From NCBI RefSeq assembly GCF_019218265.1, contig NZ_JAHUZE010000001.1:310001-374000 (forward strand): a stretch of DNA of 64,000 nt, read 5' to 3'. Each line of letters opens with the position of its first letter. Position 1 is the stretch's first letter. Positions 7,660 to 15,264 of the stretch are shown here, one piece after another. The translations under genes and the position numbers were made by a program. This DNA is from Maritimibacter dapengensis (GTDB taxonomy: Bacteria; Pseudomonadota; Alphaproteobacteria; Rhodobacterales; Rhodobacteraceae). Under the pieces are notes generated by a model, which had not been told where the DNA came from, ran no database searches, and was given only the letters and a program-made list of their open reading frames with translations.

Positions 7660-9570
7660 ATGAAGTATTCAACGTTCAGGCAACCGATCGTAATGTCCGC
7701 CGCCCTCGCGATGGCTATCACGGGCGCGGCGACAGCGCAGGACGCAGCCGAATTTCCGGCCGTCGATCTTCCGCCGGTTCCCGAAACCGCCCAGACCGTT
7801 CCGGGACGCATCATCGTGAAACTGCGCGAAACCGGGCTGGACCAGTTTGGCCGGCTCTCGACCGATCAGGTCGTGCCACTCGGGCTCGAGGCCGCGCCGG
7901 AGATTACGTCCGGCGGCGAGCTTATCTACCGCGTGAATGTCGCGACGCTGCTGAACGCACAAAACGCGCAGGAGCTCGGCGAAACCGTTCAGGGCATCGC
8001 GTCGGAAATCGCGGCGCTTCCCGATGTCGAATATGCGCAGCCGGACTGGGAGCTTTACCCGTTCCTCACGCCGGGGGACGCGCATTACCCGCTGCAATGG
8101 CATTACCACGACTTTGGCACCGGTCCCGACCAGTCGCCCGGTGGCATTGGCCTGCCCGCCGCATGGGACGTGACGACCGGAGACGGTTCGGTGACGGTCT
8201 CCGTGATCGACACGGGCATACTCGACAACCACGCGGATGTGGTCAGTTCCGGCAATATCCGCAGTGGTTATGACATGATCTCGGACCCGTCGCGCGCTGC
8301 TGACGGGGATGGCCGCGATGCGGACCCGTTCGATGCGGGTGACGCGGTCGCGGCGGGCGAATGCGGTCCGGGAAGCCCCGCGAGGGGCAACAGCTGGCAC
8401 GGCTCGCACGTTGCCGGCACGGTCGGCGTCGGAGCGTCGGACAATTCGGATGGCATCGCGGGTGTCGCGTGGAACGTGGGGGTCCAATCGATCCGTGTCT
8501 TGGGGAAGTGCGGAGGTTCCACCAGCGACATAAACGATGCCATCCGATGGGCGGCCGGTCTTCCGGTCCCCGGTGTCCCGGCCAACCCGACGCCGGCCGA
8601 CGTTATCAACATGAGCCTCGGCGCACCCGTGCCGTGCTCGGCCTCGCCCTCGACGCAGGCCGCGATCAACGATGCTGTGTCTGCTGGCACGACGGTCGTG
8701 GTGGCGGCTGGCAACGATACAATGTCGGCGTCCAACGCGTTCCCGGCGAGTTGCGCCAATGTCATCACCGTCGCGGCCTCGGACGCTCGGGGCCATCTCG
8801 CGCGGTATTCCAACTTTGGACCGGCGGTCGAGATCATGGCACCCGGTGGCGACGTTCAGCGTGACGACAATGGCGACGGTCAGCCCGACGGTGTGCTCAG
8901 TCTCGTGAGCGGTGGATACGCCTGGTACAACGGCACATCCATGGCCGCACCGCACGTCGCTGGCGCGGCGGCCCTGATGCTGGCGAACGATCCGAGCCTG
9001 ACCACGGCCGAAATCCTCGCCGAGCTTCAGGCCACCGCCACGCCACGAACCACGACCGAGTGCTCCGAAGCCTGTGGCGCGGGCCTTTTGAACCTCGTTC
9101 TCGAGGAGACCGACCCGCCGGAGCCGCCCGATCCTCGCGAAACGGCCTACAGGTATGACGCGAAGTTCATATGCGGGCAGCGGGAAACGATACTCGAAGG
9201 CGGCAAGGTGGGCTATGATACGATCGTGAACGTGATGAACCCGAGCCAGAAGGACATCATGATCGAGAAGCGCCTGAGCCTCGCGGTCCCGCCCGGACGG
9301 CAGCGACCCGGCGACACCCGCCGGATCGCGGAGGACGAGCTTCCTGCCGGTCATGCGCTCGCCGCCGATTGCGAAGACGTGGGCGATCGGCTGGGGAACC
9401 CGGTCGCGAGCGGCGCCTTCGTGGACGGGTTCCTGACTGTCCTGTCGCCGGTCCCGCTCGAAGTCAGGGCTGTTTACCGGACCGACGCGGCGGATGAAAA
9501 CGGTGGCATGATCTCCACGATGGACGTGGAAGATGTCGAGAGAACGGAGAGTCCCAAGAAGGAACGATGA
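7660..9570 (+). CDS. Secreted subtilisin-family serine protease (S8) with propeptide and C-terminal domain
   Basis: The ATG 10 bases after aaggag is chosen, giving 636 residues; the frame also has an earlier ATG without such a site. A Sec signal ends near residue 26 (GAATAQ). A propeptide (about 40-130) starts PGRIIVKL and ends LPDVEYAQPDWEL. The catalytic triad is visible: Asp184 in SVIDTGI, His247 in WHGSHVAG and Ser427 in NGTSMAAPH. Asn in the oxyanion region is in VVVAAGND. Residues after about 495, past an EPPDP linker, form a separate beta-rich domain with two Cys. It overlaps the next gene by ATGA and leads a cluster of secreted proteins. Likely a periplasmic or extracellular endopeptidase. 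Confidence 0.92.
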   Translation: MKYSTFRQPIVMSAALAMAITGAATAQDAAEFPAVDLPPVPETAQTVPGRIIVKLRETGLDQFGRLSTDQVVPLGLEAAPEITSGGELIYRVNVATLLNAQNAQELGETVQGIASEIAALPDVEYAQPDWELYPFLTPGDAHYPLQWHYHDFGTGPDQSPGGIGLPAAWDVTTGDGSVTVSVIDTGILDNHADVVSSGNIRSGYDMISDPSRAADGDGRDADPFDAGDAVAAGECGPGSPARGNSWHGSHVAGTVGVGASDNSDGIAGVAWNVGVQSIRVLGKCGGSTSDINDAIRWAAGLPVPGVPANPTPADVINMSLGAPVPCSASPSTQAAINDAVSAGTTVVVAAGNDTMSASNAFPASCANVITVAASDARGHLARYSNFGPAVEIMAPGGDVQRDDNGDGQPDGVLSLVSGGYAWYNGTSMAAPHVAGAAALMLANDPSLTTAEILAELQATATPRTTTECSEACGAGLLNLVLEETDPPEPPDPRETAYRYDAKFICGQRETILEGGKVGYDTIVNVMNPSQKDIMIEKRLSLAVPPGRQRPGDTRRIAEDELPAGHALAADCEDVGDRLGNPVASGAFVDGFLTVLSPVPLEVRAVYRTDAADENGGMISTMDVEDVERTESPKKER

Positions 9571-10088
9571 AATTTAAGAGAGCAATTTTCAACAAGTTCG
9601 GCGTCCCGCTTCTCTGCGGGGCGCTTATTGCCGGTTGTGGCCCGGGCCACGCACAGACGGGTCTGAGTGAGACAGGTCGCCTGATCGTCGGCCTTTCATC
9701 CGGCACCGAGCTTGCGTCCGCCTGGGACGACAACGCGGCTGGCGGGGCCGATGTCGAGGCGGAATCCGAGTTTGCCGTTGCGCTGGAAAACCTCGTGGGC
9801 CTTCCCATCCATGACATCAGGCTCGGATCGGGCCGCACCGTCAGTTTCGCGCCGGATTGGGAGGAAATGGGCGCCACGGTCCAGGGCCAGACGCTCCGCC
9901 TCGGTTTGGGCGACCCGCTGCTGGCGGCCGCGCTGGCGGCGCGTCTCGATCCGATTGCGCGCAGCGATCAGGGCGCGTCACTCGAACTCGACCCGCAACG
10001 GTCGGCAGCCGCCATCGCGGGCTGGCTCGTCAACCTCGAAGGCGTCGCTTTCGCGCAACCCGACATCGTGGTCGACATCCGCCAGTAA
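9567..10088 (+). CDS. Lipoprotein resembling a free-standing subtilase propeptide
   Basis: The 173-residue protein has a lipoprotein signal with lipobox LIAGC, so it should be lipid-anchored in the envelope. The mature part begins with GRLIVGL and ends with an AxxLxxLEGVAFAQPD segment. These match in order and spacing the start (GRIIVKL) and end (IAALPDVEYAQPD) of the propeptide in the adjacent protease, with a longer middle. Subtilase propeptides fold the enzyme and inhibit it. A separate, lipid-anchored version could chaperone or hold the protease. The start overlaps the protease stop by ATGA, supporting a partner role. No other family is recognised. Confidence 0.75.
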   Translation: MKFKRAIFNKFGVPLLCGALIAGCGPGHAQTGLSETGRLIVGLSSGTELASAWDDNAAGGADVEAESEFAVALENLVGLPIHDIRLGSGRTVSFAPDWEEMGATVQGQTLRLGLGDPLLAAALAARLDPIARSDQGASLELDPQRSAAAIAGWLVNLEGVAFAQPDIVVDIRQ

Positions 10089-10312
10089 TTCTTTTAATTC
10101 AGTGCGTTAATCCCCGCCATCTTCGTGAAGACTGTGCTTCACAGCCTTTTCACACGCGCTCCTCCAAGCTCCATTGCTACGGTTTTTCCACCGGCAATCT
10201 CGTTTCGTGCCGGACACATTTTGCGGCCGGACACGCGTCGGTGCGACCGGGTCCCGTTCGGGACCAATTCTCTCCTGACACGGATGGGGCCGCGCAAACC
10301 GGAGGAATGAAA

Positions 10313-11407
10313 ATGAATTTCAGATACGCGATGATTATGACAACCGCCTTCGTCATGAGCGGCATGGCCGTGCTGGCGCAGGACACCGATTTCGAACCCG
10401 GTAACACCGGGTCCGGACAGCCCGATGGCGGAGGATCTCCCACGATCACCGTGCGTTTCGACGACTCGACGCAGTTCGTGCCGCCCGAACGCCTGCCGAT
10501 CGTGGATACTTACATCAAGGACGCCCTGTCTCTCACCGCCGAACAGGCGCGTGACGAGCTGACGGCGGTGGCGGTGTCGCCCGACGGGACCGCAGAGGTG
10601 TTGCCGCCGGACGACGCGACGGTCGAATTGCTTCTCGAAACGCTTCAAGCATTGTCGATCGAGGATGGCCTCGCGCTCGAAACCGGCGGCGTGATCGAAG
10701 CCGGGGCAGAAGGCGACAACGAGGAAGCCGAGGCGCTCGCAGGCGAGTCCGTGAGCGCGGAAAGCGTCATCGGAACCGACACGCGCGTCCGCATCAACGG
10801 CACGACGAGCTATCCGTTCCGCACGATGGGGCGCATCGACATCGGTTGCACCGGCACATTGATCGGGCCGCGCCATGTCCTGACCGCGGGCCACTGCGTC
10901 TACAATATCGACAATGACAGCTGGTATTCCTCGCTGTCCTTCTCGCCCGGTCAGAACGGATCGGCGCGGCCCTATGGCAAGATCGGCTGGCGGCGCGCCG
11001 TCTCGGTCCGCGGCTGGACCCGCGATCACAAGCGCAATTACGACTACGCGATGATCGTGCTCGACAGCGATATCGGGGGCACCGTCGGATGGATGGGGTA
11101 TGGCTGGAAAAGCCCGATGCCCGACTACAACGTGAACATCAACGGCTACCCGGCCGACAAGCCTTGGGGTACGATGTGGCACGCTTATTGCAACCTCGGA
11201 CCGAAGACGACCTACCGCCTCTACTATCCCTGCGACACGTTCGGAGGCATGAGCGGCAGCGGCGTATACGTCTACAATTCCTCGGCAGGCAGCCGGATCA
11301 TCTACGGCATCCACGCTTACGGAACGGACTGGACGGGGCTCAACGGCGCGACGCGCATTCGCAAAGCGGTGTTCGAGAACCTGAAAAGCTGGAAAGCGGC
11401 CTATTGA
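10313..11407 (+). CDS. Secreted trypsin/V8-like serine endopeptidase (S1 family)
   Basis: Two close ATGs are possible; the second, 7 bases after ggagg, fits ribosome spacing better and gives 364 residues. A Sec signal ends near residue 21 (AVLAQ). Residues 25-160 look like an acidic propeptide. The protease core has His194 in LTAGHCVY, Asp244 in NYDYAMIVLDSD and Ser314 in GGMSGSGVY, the V8/glutamyl-endopeptidase style of triad. A Cys pair beside the His and a second pair (YCNLG...PCDTF) could form disulfides. It lies 224 bases after the lipoprotein in a gap with only a weak hairpin (10132-10144), so it may have its own promoter. Confidence 0.9.
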   Translation: MNFRYAMIMTTAFVMSGMAVLAQDTDFEPGNTGSGQPDGGGSPTITVRFDDSTQFVPPERLPIVDTYIKDALSLTAEQARDELTAVAVSPDGTAEVLPPDDATVELLLETLQALSIEDGLALETGGVIEAGAEGDNEEAEALAGESVSAESVIGTDTRVRINGTTSYPFRTMGRIDIGCTGTLIGPRHVLTAGHCVYNIDNDSWYSSLSFSPGQNGSARPYGKIGWRRAVSVRGWTRDHKRNYDYAMIVLDSDIGGTVGWMGYGWKSPMPDYNVNINGYPADKPWGTMWHAYCNLGPKTTYRLYYPCDTFGGMSGSGVYVYNSSAGSRIIYGIHAYGTDWTGLNGATRIRKAVFENLKSWKAAY

Positions 11408-11478
11408 CCCTGTTCCGACAGAGCGATCACCGCGAGGCCCGGCATCGACCGGGCCTCACCCATGAAAGGACAAATGAG

Positions 11479-12111
11479 ATGACGCATGGAACCAAGAAGG
11501 CGCTGGTCAGGATGATCGGCCTCATCGCCGGTGCCGGGGCGCTGCCGGCGTTCGCACTTTCGCTCGCCCCGGTCGCGCCGGGGCCGGCCTTGATTTCGGT
11601 GGAAGCGGGCGCGCTGGTGCTCGAATTCTCGAACGCGTGCAGGGCCGATGCCGGGGTCCGGTTGACCCACCTCAGGGACGGGGCGGGAGAAAATTTCCTG
11701 GTGGTCGAAACTGCCCCGACGCTTCAGGCCTGTCCCGAGATCTACCAGCCGGTGCGCGTCGCATTCGTGCTCCCGGACGGTCTTGCGATCACCGAGGACC
11801 GGGTCATTGCGCGACGACCCGCCGAAGGGCAGCCGGCGGGGGATTTGGTCGGTCGCGTCGATGCCGAGGTTCTTTCGCGGGTGCTTCCGGCCATAGGCTG
11901 GCAGGACGACCGGACCGGACGCATCGGCCTGTCGGACACCTGCACCGAAGGCGATATCGAAGCGCGCCTCCTGCCTGAAGCCGTCGCGCCGACGGGAGAG
12001 GCTCGTGGTTACGTCGCACTCACAGCCGAGTGCCATGACCCCGAGAGATCCCGCGAATTCACGCTGGACGCGGACCGCCCGGGCGCAATGCTCAACCCGG
12101 TTGCCGAATGA
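11479..12111 (+). CDS. Secreted protein of unknown function with four cysteines
   Basis: The ATG lies 8 bases after aaagga and gives 210 residues; I do not recognise the family. A hydrophobic leader (about 8-28, ending PAFALS) suggests export. The mature part has four Cys (NACRAD, QACPEI, SDTCTE, AECHDP), enough for two disulfides, and a beta-strand-rich pattern. The two segments around VRVAFVLPDG and the LLPEAVAPTGEARGYVAL stretch look like folded domains. It follows the V8-like protease by 71 bases and is the last gene of the secreted cluster. It may be a substrate, inhibitor or cofactor of the proteases, which is only inference from position. Confidence 0.7.
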   Translation: MTHGTKKALVRMIGLIAGAGALPAFALSLAPVAPGPALISVEAGALVLEFSNACRADAGVRLTHLRDGAGENFLVVETAPTLQACPEIYQPVRVAFVLPDGLAITEDRVIARRPAEGQPAGDLVGRVDAEVLSRVLPAIGWQDDRTGRIGLSDTCTEGDIEARLLPEAVAPTGEARGYVALTAECHDPERSREFTLDADRPGAMLNPVAE

Positions 12112-12143
12112 AAAAAGGCCCGGTTCCGTATCGGAGCCGGGCC
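12111..12143 (-). terminator. Intrinsic terminator for the small minus-strand gene
   Basis: A 12-bp stem (ggcccggttccg / cggagccgggcc, one G-T pair, 3-base loop) is preceded on the plus strand by six A. On the minus strand it therefore ends in six T, a classic intrinsic terminator 17 bases after the minus-strand stop. On the plus strand no T-run follows, but the stem could still protect the 3' end of the secreted-protein mRNA. Confidence 0.75.
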
Positions 12144-12159
12144 AAGAAAAGGGAGAAGC

Positions 12160-12363
12160 TCAGGGTTCGACGTCGTGATGCAGGTCGTTCGGGCCCACGC
12201 GATCAACCGTGGCGATCATCGATTTGAGGATCGTTCGCTCAAATTCGCGAAGCCGGTCAGAATTCGCAAGATCCAGCATCGCATTCCGCAATTCCGGCCA
12301 ATGCCGGTAGAATTCGAACAGGTTCTCGATCCCCGTGATGTCTTTACCGTCTTCCATCATCAC
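12160..12363 (-). CDS. Small hypothetical protein, 67 residues
   Basis: A short frame encoding an acidic, mostly helical protein with blocks NLFEFYRHWPELRNAMLDLA and REFERTILKSMIATVDRVG. No signal peptide, no Cys and no known motif. Three Met at the start leave the exact initiation site open. It is read divergently from the regulator at 12491 and is followed by a strong terminator, so it is a single-gene unit. The alternating hydrophobic pattern and terminator support a real gene. Function unknown; a small partner or antagonist of the divergent regulator is conceivable. Confidence 0.65.
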   Translation of the reverse strand: MMMEDGKDITGIENLFEFYRHWPELRNAMLDLANSDRLREFERTILKSMIATVDRVGPNDLHHDVEP

Positions 12364-12490
12364 TCCCGCCGAACCCCTCGCACGGCCAGCTTACGACAAG
12401 GGGCAAAGCGGTCAGGCGTGAGAAAAGCGTGAAACTCTATACAGCGGGCGTGGCCGGACCCTAGAGTGACGCTAGGGAAAGGATTGTGAC

Positions 12491-14119
12491 GTGAGCCAAG
12501 TCGACATCTCCCTGTTCGGAACATGTTCGGTCCGGGTCCCCGGAGAACCGGGCGTCGACGTGCGCGGTGCCAAGCACCGTGCGCTCTTCGCCTTGCTCGC
12601 CACCGCGCCGATGGGCCGCCGGTCGCGCGCCTACCTTCAGGAAATGCTCTGGGGGCAGGCGGATTACGACAGCGGCCACCAGAACCTGCGCCGCGCCTTG
12701 TCGGATCTGCGCAAGATGATGGGCGACGATTTCGACCGGATCTTTCACACGACCATGACCGACATCCAGCTCGATCTCGACCGGGTCCGATTTCAGGACG
12801 GTCGCGGCGTGTTCCTGCATGATCTGAACGTGCGTGAACGCCGGTTTCTCGAATGGGTCGAACAGATGCGCGGGTGCGAGGATGAACTCGTCGTGCTCCG
12901 CCGGGCCGCAGCGCGCCCGTCGCAAAGACTGCGACCCACGATCACGGCACTTCCGCTGACCAGCCCCGATGGCGATCCGGTCCTTACGGTCCTGGGCGAT
13001 TGGGTGGCCGAGGAACTCTGTCGCACATTGTCCCGCTCCACCCTGATGACGGTCATCTCGCACCTTTCCGGGCGGCGCATGGCGTCGCGTATCGTGGACC
13101 TCGAAGATGTGCGCGAGCGGCTTGGCGTCGATTATGTCGTCACCGGATGCCTGCGCGCGCACGGAAACGAAGTCATCTGCGATCTCGATTTTCTGGATAC
13201 GGAAACCGGGCGCATCCTGTGGAACCGCAACGTCGTCGTGCCCAGCGGGCGTGCCAGCGAAGCCTTGCTTGAGGAAGTGGGACATATCGTGCGGGGCGTC
13301 GGCCATACCGTTGCGGAATGGACCATGAAATCCACGCGGGGTCAGCCGATCCCGCAGATCGCGGACCATGAACTGCTGATCACCGGCGTCTCGCTGATGC
13401 ACCGCAGCCGCCTGCGCGATTTCCTTGCCGCGCGTAGCTACCTGTCGGAAGCCGCGAAACGCGCACCGCACGAGTCCGATGTTCATGCCTGGCTCGGCAA
13501 CTGGCACGTCCTGAACGTCTTCAAAGGGTACACGACCGACCGTGACCACGACACGCAGAACGCCCTGCGCTGCACCGGGCAGGCGCTCGATCTCGACCCG
13601 GAGTCGAGTTTCGCGCTGACCATCGACGGCTTCATCCACGGCAACCTTCTCGGGCGTCTCGACGAAGCGGGGGTGCGCTACACCGCGGCGTTGGACAGGA
13701 ACCACAATGAAAGCCTCGGCTGGCTACTGCGCGGCTCTCTCCTGGCTTTTCAGGACAAGGGCGACGCCGCTGTTCAGGCGGCCGAAACCGCGCGGCGTCT
13801 GTCGCCGCTCGATCCGTTCGGATATTATTTCGACAGCCTTGCCAGCACCGCCTACCTTTCAGCCGGAGACCTGCCGCGGGCGTTGGAACTGGCAAATCGC
13901 AGCCTGATCGTGAACGACCGGCACATTTCGACGCTGCGCGCCAAGATCACGGCCCAGTACGGGCTTGGCGATGGTGCAGGCGCACGCCAGACGGCGATCG
14001 AACTCAAGCGGAAATTTCCGACCTTCAGCCTCGAAGAATATCGCAAGACCCACCCGTCGATGGAAGGCAAGCTGGGTCAACGCGTGGTCGAAGCTCTTGG
14101 TGCGGCGGGCGTGAATTGA
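12491..14119 (+). CDS. Winged-helix / TolB-like / TPR transcriptional regulator
   Basis: A GTG start 8 bases after gaaagg gives 542 residues. Residues 1-100 look like an OmpR/SARP-type winged helix (ISLFGTCSVRV, then KHRALFALLATAP and HQNLRRALSDLRKMMG). Residues about 150-265 match the TolB-like domain found in CadC- and adenylate-cyclase-type regulators (ITALPLTS, VDYVVTGCLR, GRILWNR). The rest is TPR-like helical repeat. No transmembrane helix is evident, so it should be cytosolic. Such proteins activate adjacent genes after sensing a partner through the TPR. It sits 22 bases upstream of the PAP2/subtilase block, its likely target. Confidence 0.8.
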   Translation: MSQVDISLFGTCSVRVPGEPGVDVRGAKHRALFALLATAPMGRRSRAYLQEMLWGQADYDSGHQNLRRALSDLRKMMGDDFDRIFHTTMTDIQLDLDRVRFQDGRGVFLHDLNVRERRFLEWVEQMRGCEDELVVLRRAAARPSQRLRPTITALPLTSPDGDPVLTVLGDWVAEELCRTLSRSTLMTVISHLSGRRMASRIVDLEDVRERLGVDYVVTGCLRAHGNEVICDLDFLDTETGRILWNRNVVVPSGRASEALLEEVGHIVRGVGHTVAEWTMKSTRGQPIPQIADHELLITGVSLMHRSRLRDFLAARSYLSEAAKRAPHESDVHAWLGNWHVLNVFKGYTTDRDHDTQNALRCTGQALDLDPESSFALTIDGFIHGNLLGRLDEAGVRYTAALDRNHNESLGWLLRGSLLAFQDKGDAAVQAAETARRLSPLDPFGYYFDSLASTAYLSAGDLPRALELANRSLIVNDRHISTLRAKITAQYGLGDGAGARQTAIELKRKFPTFSLEEYRKTHPSMEGKLGQRVVEALGAAGVN

Positions 14120-14141
14120 TGACAACGGAAAGGATCAGACC

Positions 14142-15263
14142 ATGAGCCAATACGGTGGCGTAGGGGGAGTAGGTGGAGTAGGCGGAGTCGGTGGTGTGGG
14201 CGGCGTCGGGGGCGTCGGGGGCGTTGGAGGCGTCGGTGGCGTCGGCAATTTCATCGGGATCGGCTCATTCCTCGGAGCGGGAGACGTGGGCGGCTACGAT
14301 GGCCTCACGACGACCGGCCTCGGACTGACTGCCGAGGCCCTGCGACATCTTATGGACGAGGGTGACGCACCGGCCCCGGCAGACCTCGTGCCGGGCGATC
14401 CGTCCAATTTCGGGCGCATGGCGGTCTGGGTCCGAGGCTCGCTTTACGTAAGCGAGTTCGTTTCGGGGCTGTCCTGGCGTACCGACGGCGAAGGGGGCCA
14501 ACATCGCGCGACGCTCTCGATCGACGGCGCGGATTGGGTCACGCTCCACCGGCCCGATGGCGAAACTCTCGCTGCGCAGTGCCGCCACGTGAGGAACTAT
14601 GCGGCGCTTCGCGATGAACGCGGCGTCGAGGTCATTTCCCAACTGGGCTTCCCGACACCGTATTTCGCGATGGTCCTTGGGCTGAACACCGCCGAGCACA
14701 AACACACATTCGAGCTTGTCACCGCGACGCAGGTCGCCGCCGCGCATACGGCGATGATCCTGAAATCGCTGCTCGCGGTGCGACGTCCCGATCAGGTCGA
14801 CGGCCGCATAATGCCGATGATCCCGACGCCGGGTCACGGCTCTTTTCCATCCGCTCACGCGACCGAAGCCTACGCCGTCGCAACGGTGCTCGAGGCGCTG
14901 ACGACGCAATGGGCGAGCCTGGCCGATCAGGACGGGCGCGTCCGTGTGCTGCGCGCACTGGCGGAACGTATTGCCGTGAATCGCACAATCGCGGGCGTTC
15001 ACTACCCCATCGACAGCTGGGCCGGCGCGACACTCGGCACGGCGGTCGGCCACGCGATCCTGGGCCGTTGCGGGTTGGACGTATCCACGAACGTTGCCGG
15101 TCTGAATGCGGCCGATGTCGATTTCTTCGATGCTGATTTCCGCGACGACGACGCCCGCGATGCCGCGGGCCTGACCTTCGACGAGGCGCAGGTATCGGCA
15201 AACGCGTCTCCGGCCTTCACCTGGCTCTGGGACGCGGCGATGGCCGAACGTCAGGTCGGTTGA
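14142..15263 (+). CDS. PAP2 / vanadium-haloperoxidase-superfamily protein with a (GGV)10 N-terminus
   Basis: After MSQY, ten exact Gly-Gly-Val units precede a globular region (373 residues in all). The phosphatase/haloperoxidase pocket is visible in order: KSLLAVRRP (Lys, Arg), GSFPSAHATEAY (Ser-Ala-His) and NRTIAGVHYPIDS (Arg, His, Asp). The family transfers phosphate or, with vanadate, oxidises halide. No signal peptide or membrane helix is present, unlike lipid phosphatases, so the soluble haloperoxidase-like branch fits better. SAH replaces the usual SGH of phosphatases, again favouring that branch. It begins 22 bases after the regulator and ends 1 base before the subtilase start. Confidence 0.8.
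   Translation: MSQYGGVGGVGGVGGVGGVGGVGGVGGVGGVGGVGNFIGIGSFLGAGDVGGYDGLTTTGLGLTAEALRHLMDEGDAPAPADLVPGDPSNFGRMAVWVRGSLYVSEFVSGLSWRTDGEGGQHRATLSIDGADWVTLHRPDGETLAAQCRHVRNYAALRDERGVEVISQLGFPTPYFAMVLGLNTAEHKHTFELVTATQVAAAHTAMILKSLLAVRRPDQVDGRIMPMIPTPGHGSFPSAHATEAYAVATVLEALTTQWASLADQDGRVRVLRALAERIAVNRTIAGVHYPIDSWAGATLGTAVGHAILGRCGLDVSTNVAGLNAADVDFFDADFRDDDARDAAGLTFDEAQVSANASPAFTWLWDAAMAERQVG
14154..14243 (+). repeat. Ten tandem 9-bp units encoding Gly-Gly-Val
   Basis: Ten consecutive GGN-GGN-GTN codon triplets encode (Gly-Gly-Val)10. Synonymous sites differ between units (gta in the first three, mostly gtc later), so the repeat is not a recent slippage product and the amino-acid sequence has been kept. 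Unit number could still vary between strains. Confidence 0.95.
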
Positions 15264-15264
15264 C

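Noticed and set aside
12491-14119. SARP activator of an antibiotic cluster
   Set aside because: The N-terminus is winged-helix-like, but TolB-like and TPR domains follow, and no biosynthetic genes are adjacent.
14154-14243. CRISPR or satellite array
   Set aside because: The 9-bp repeat is in frame, codes for Gly-Gly-Val and has no spacers.
14142-15263. Membrane lipid phosphatase
   Set aside because: PAP2 motifs are present but there are no transmembrane helices, so the soluble haloperoxidase-like branch is preferred.
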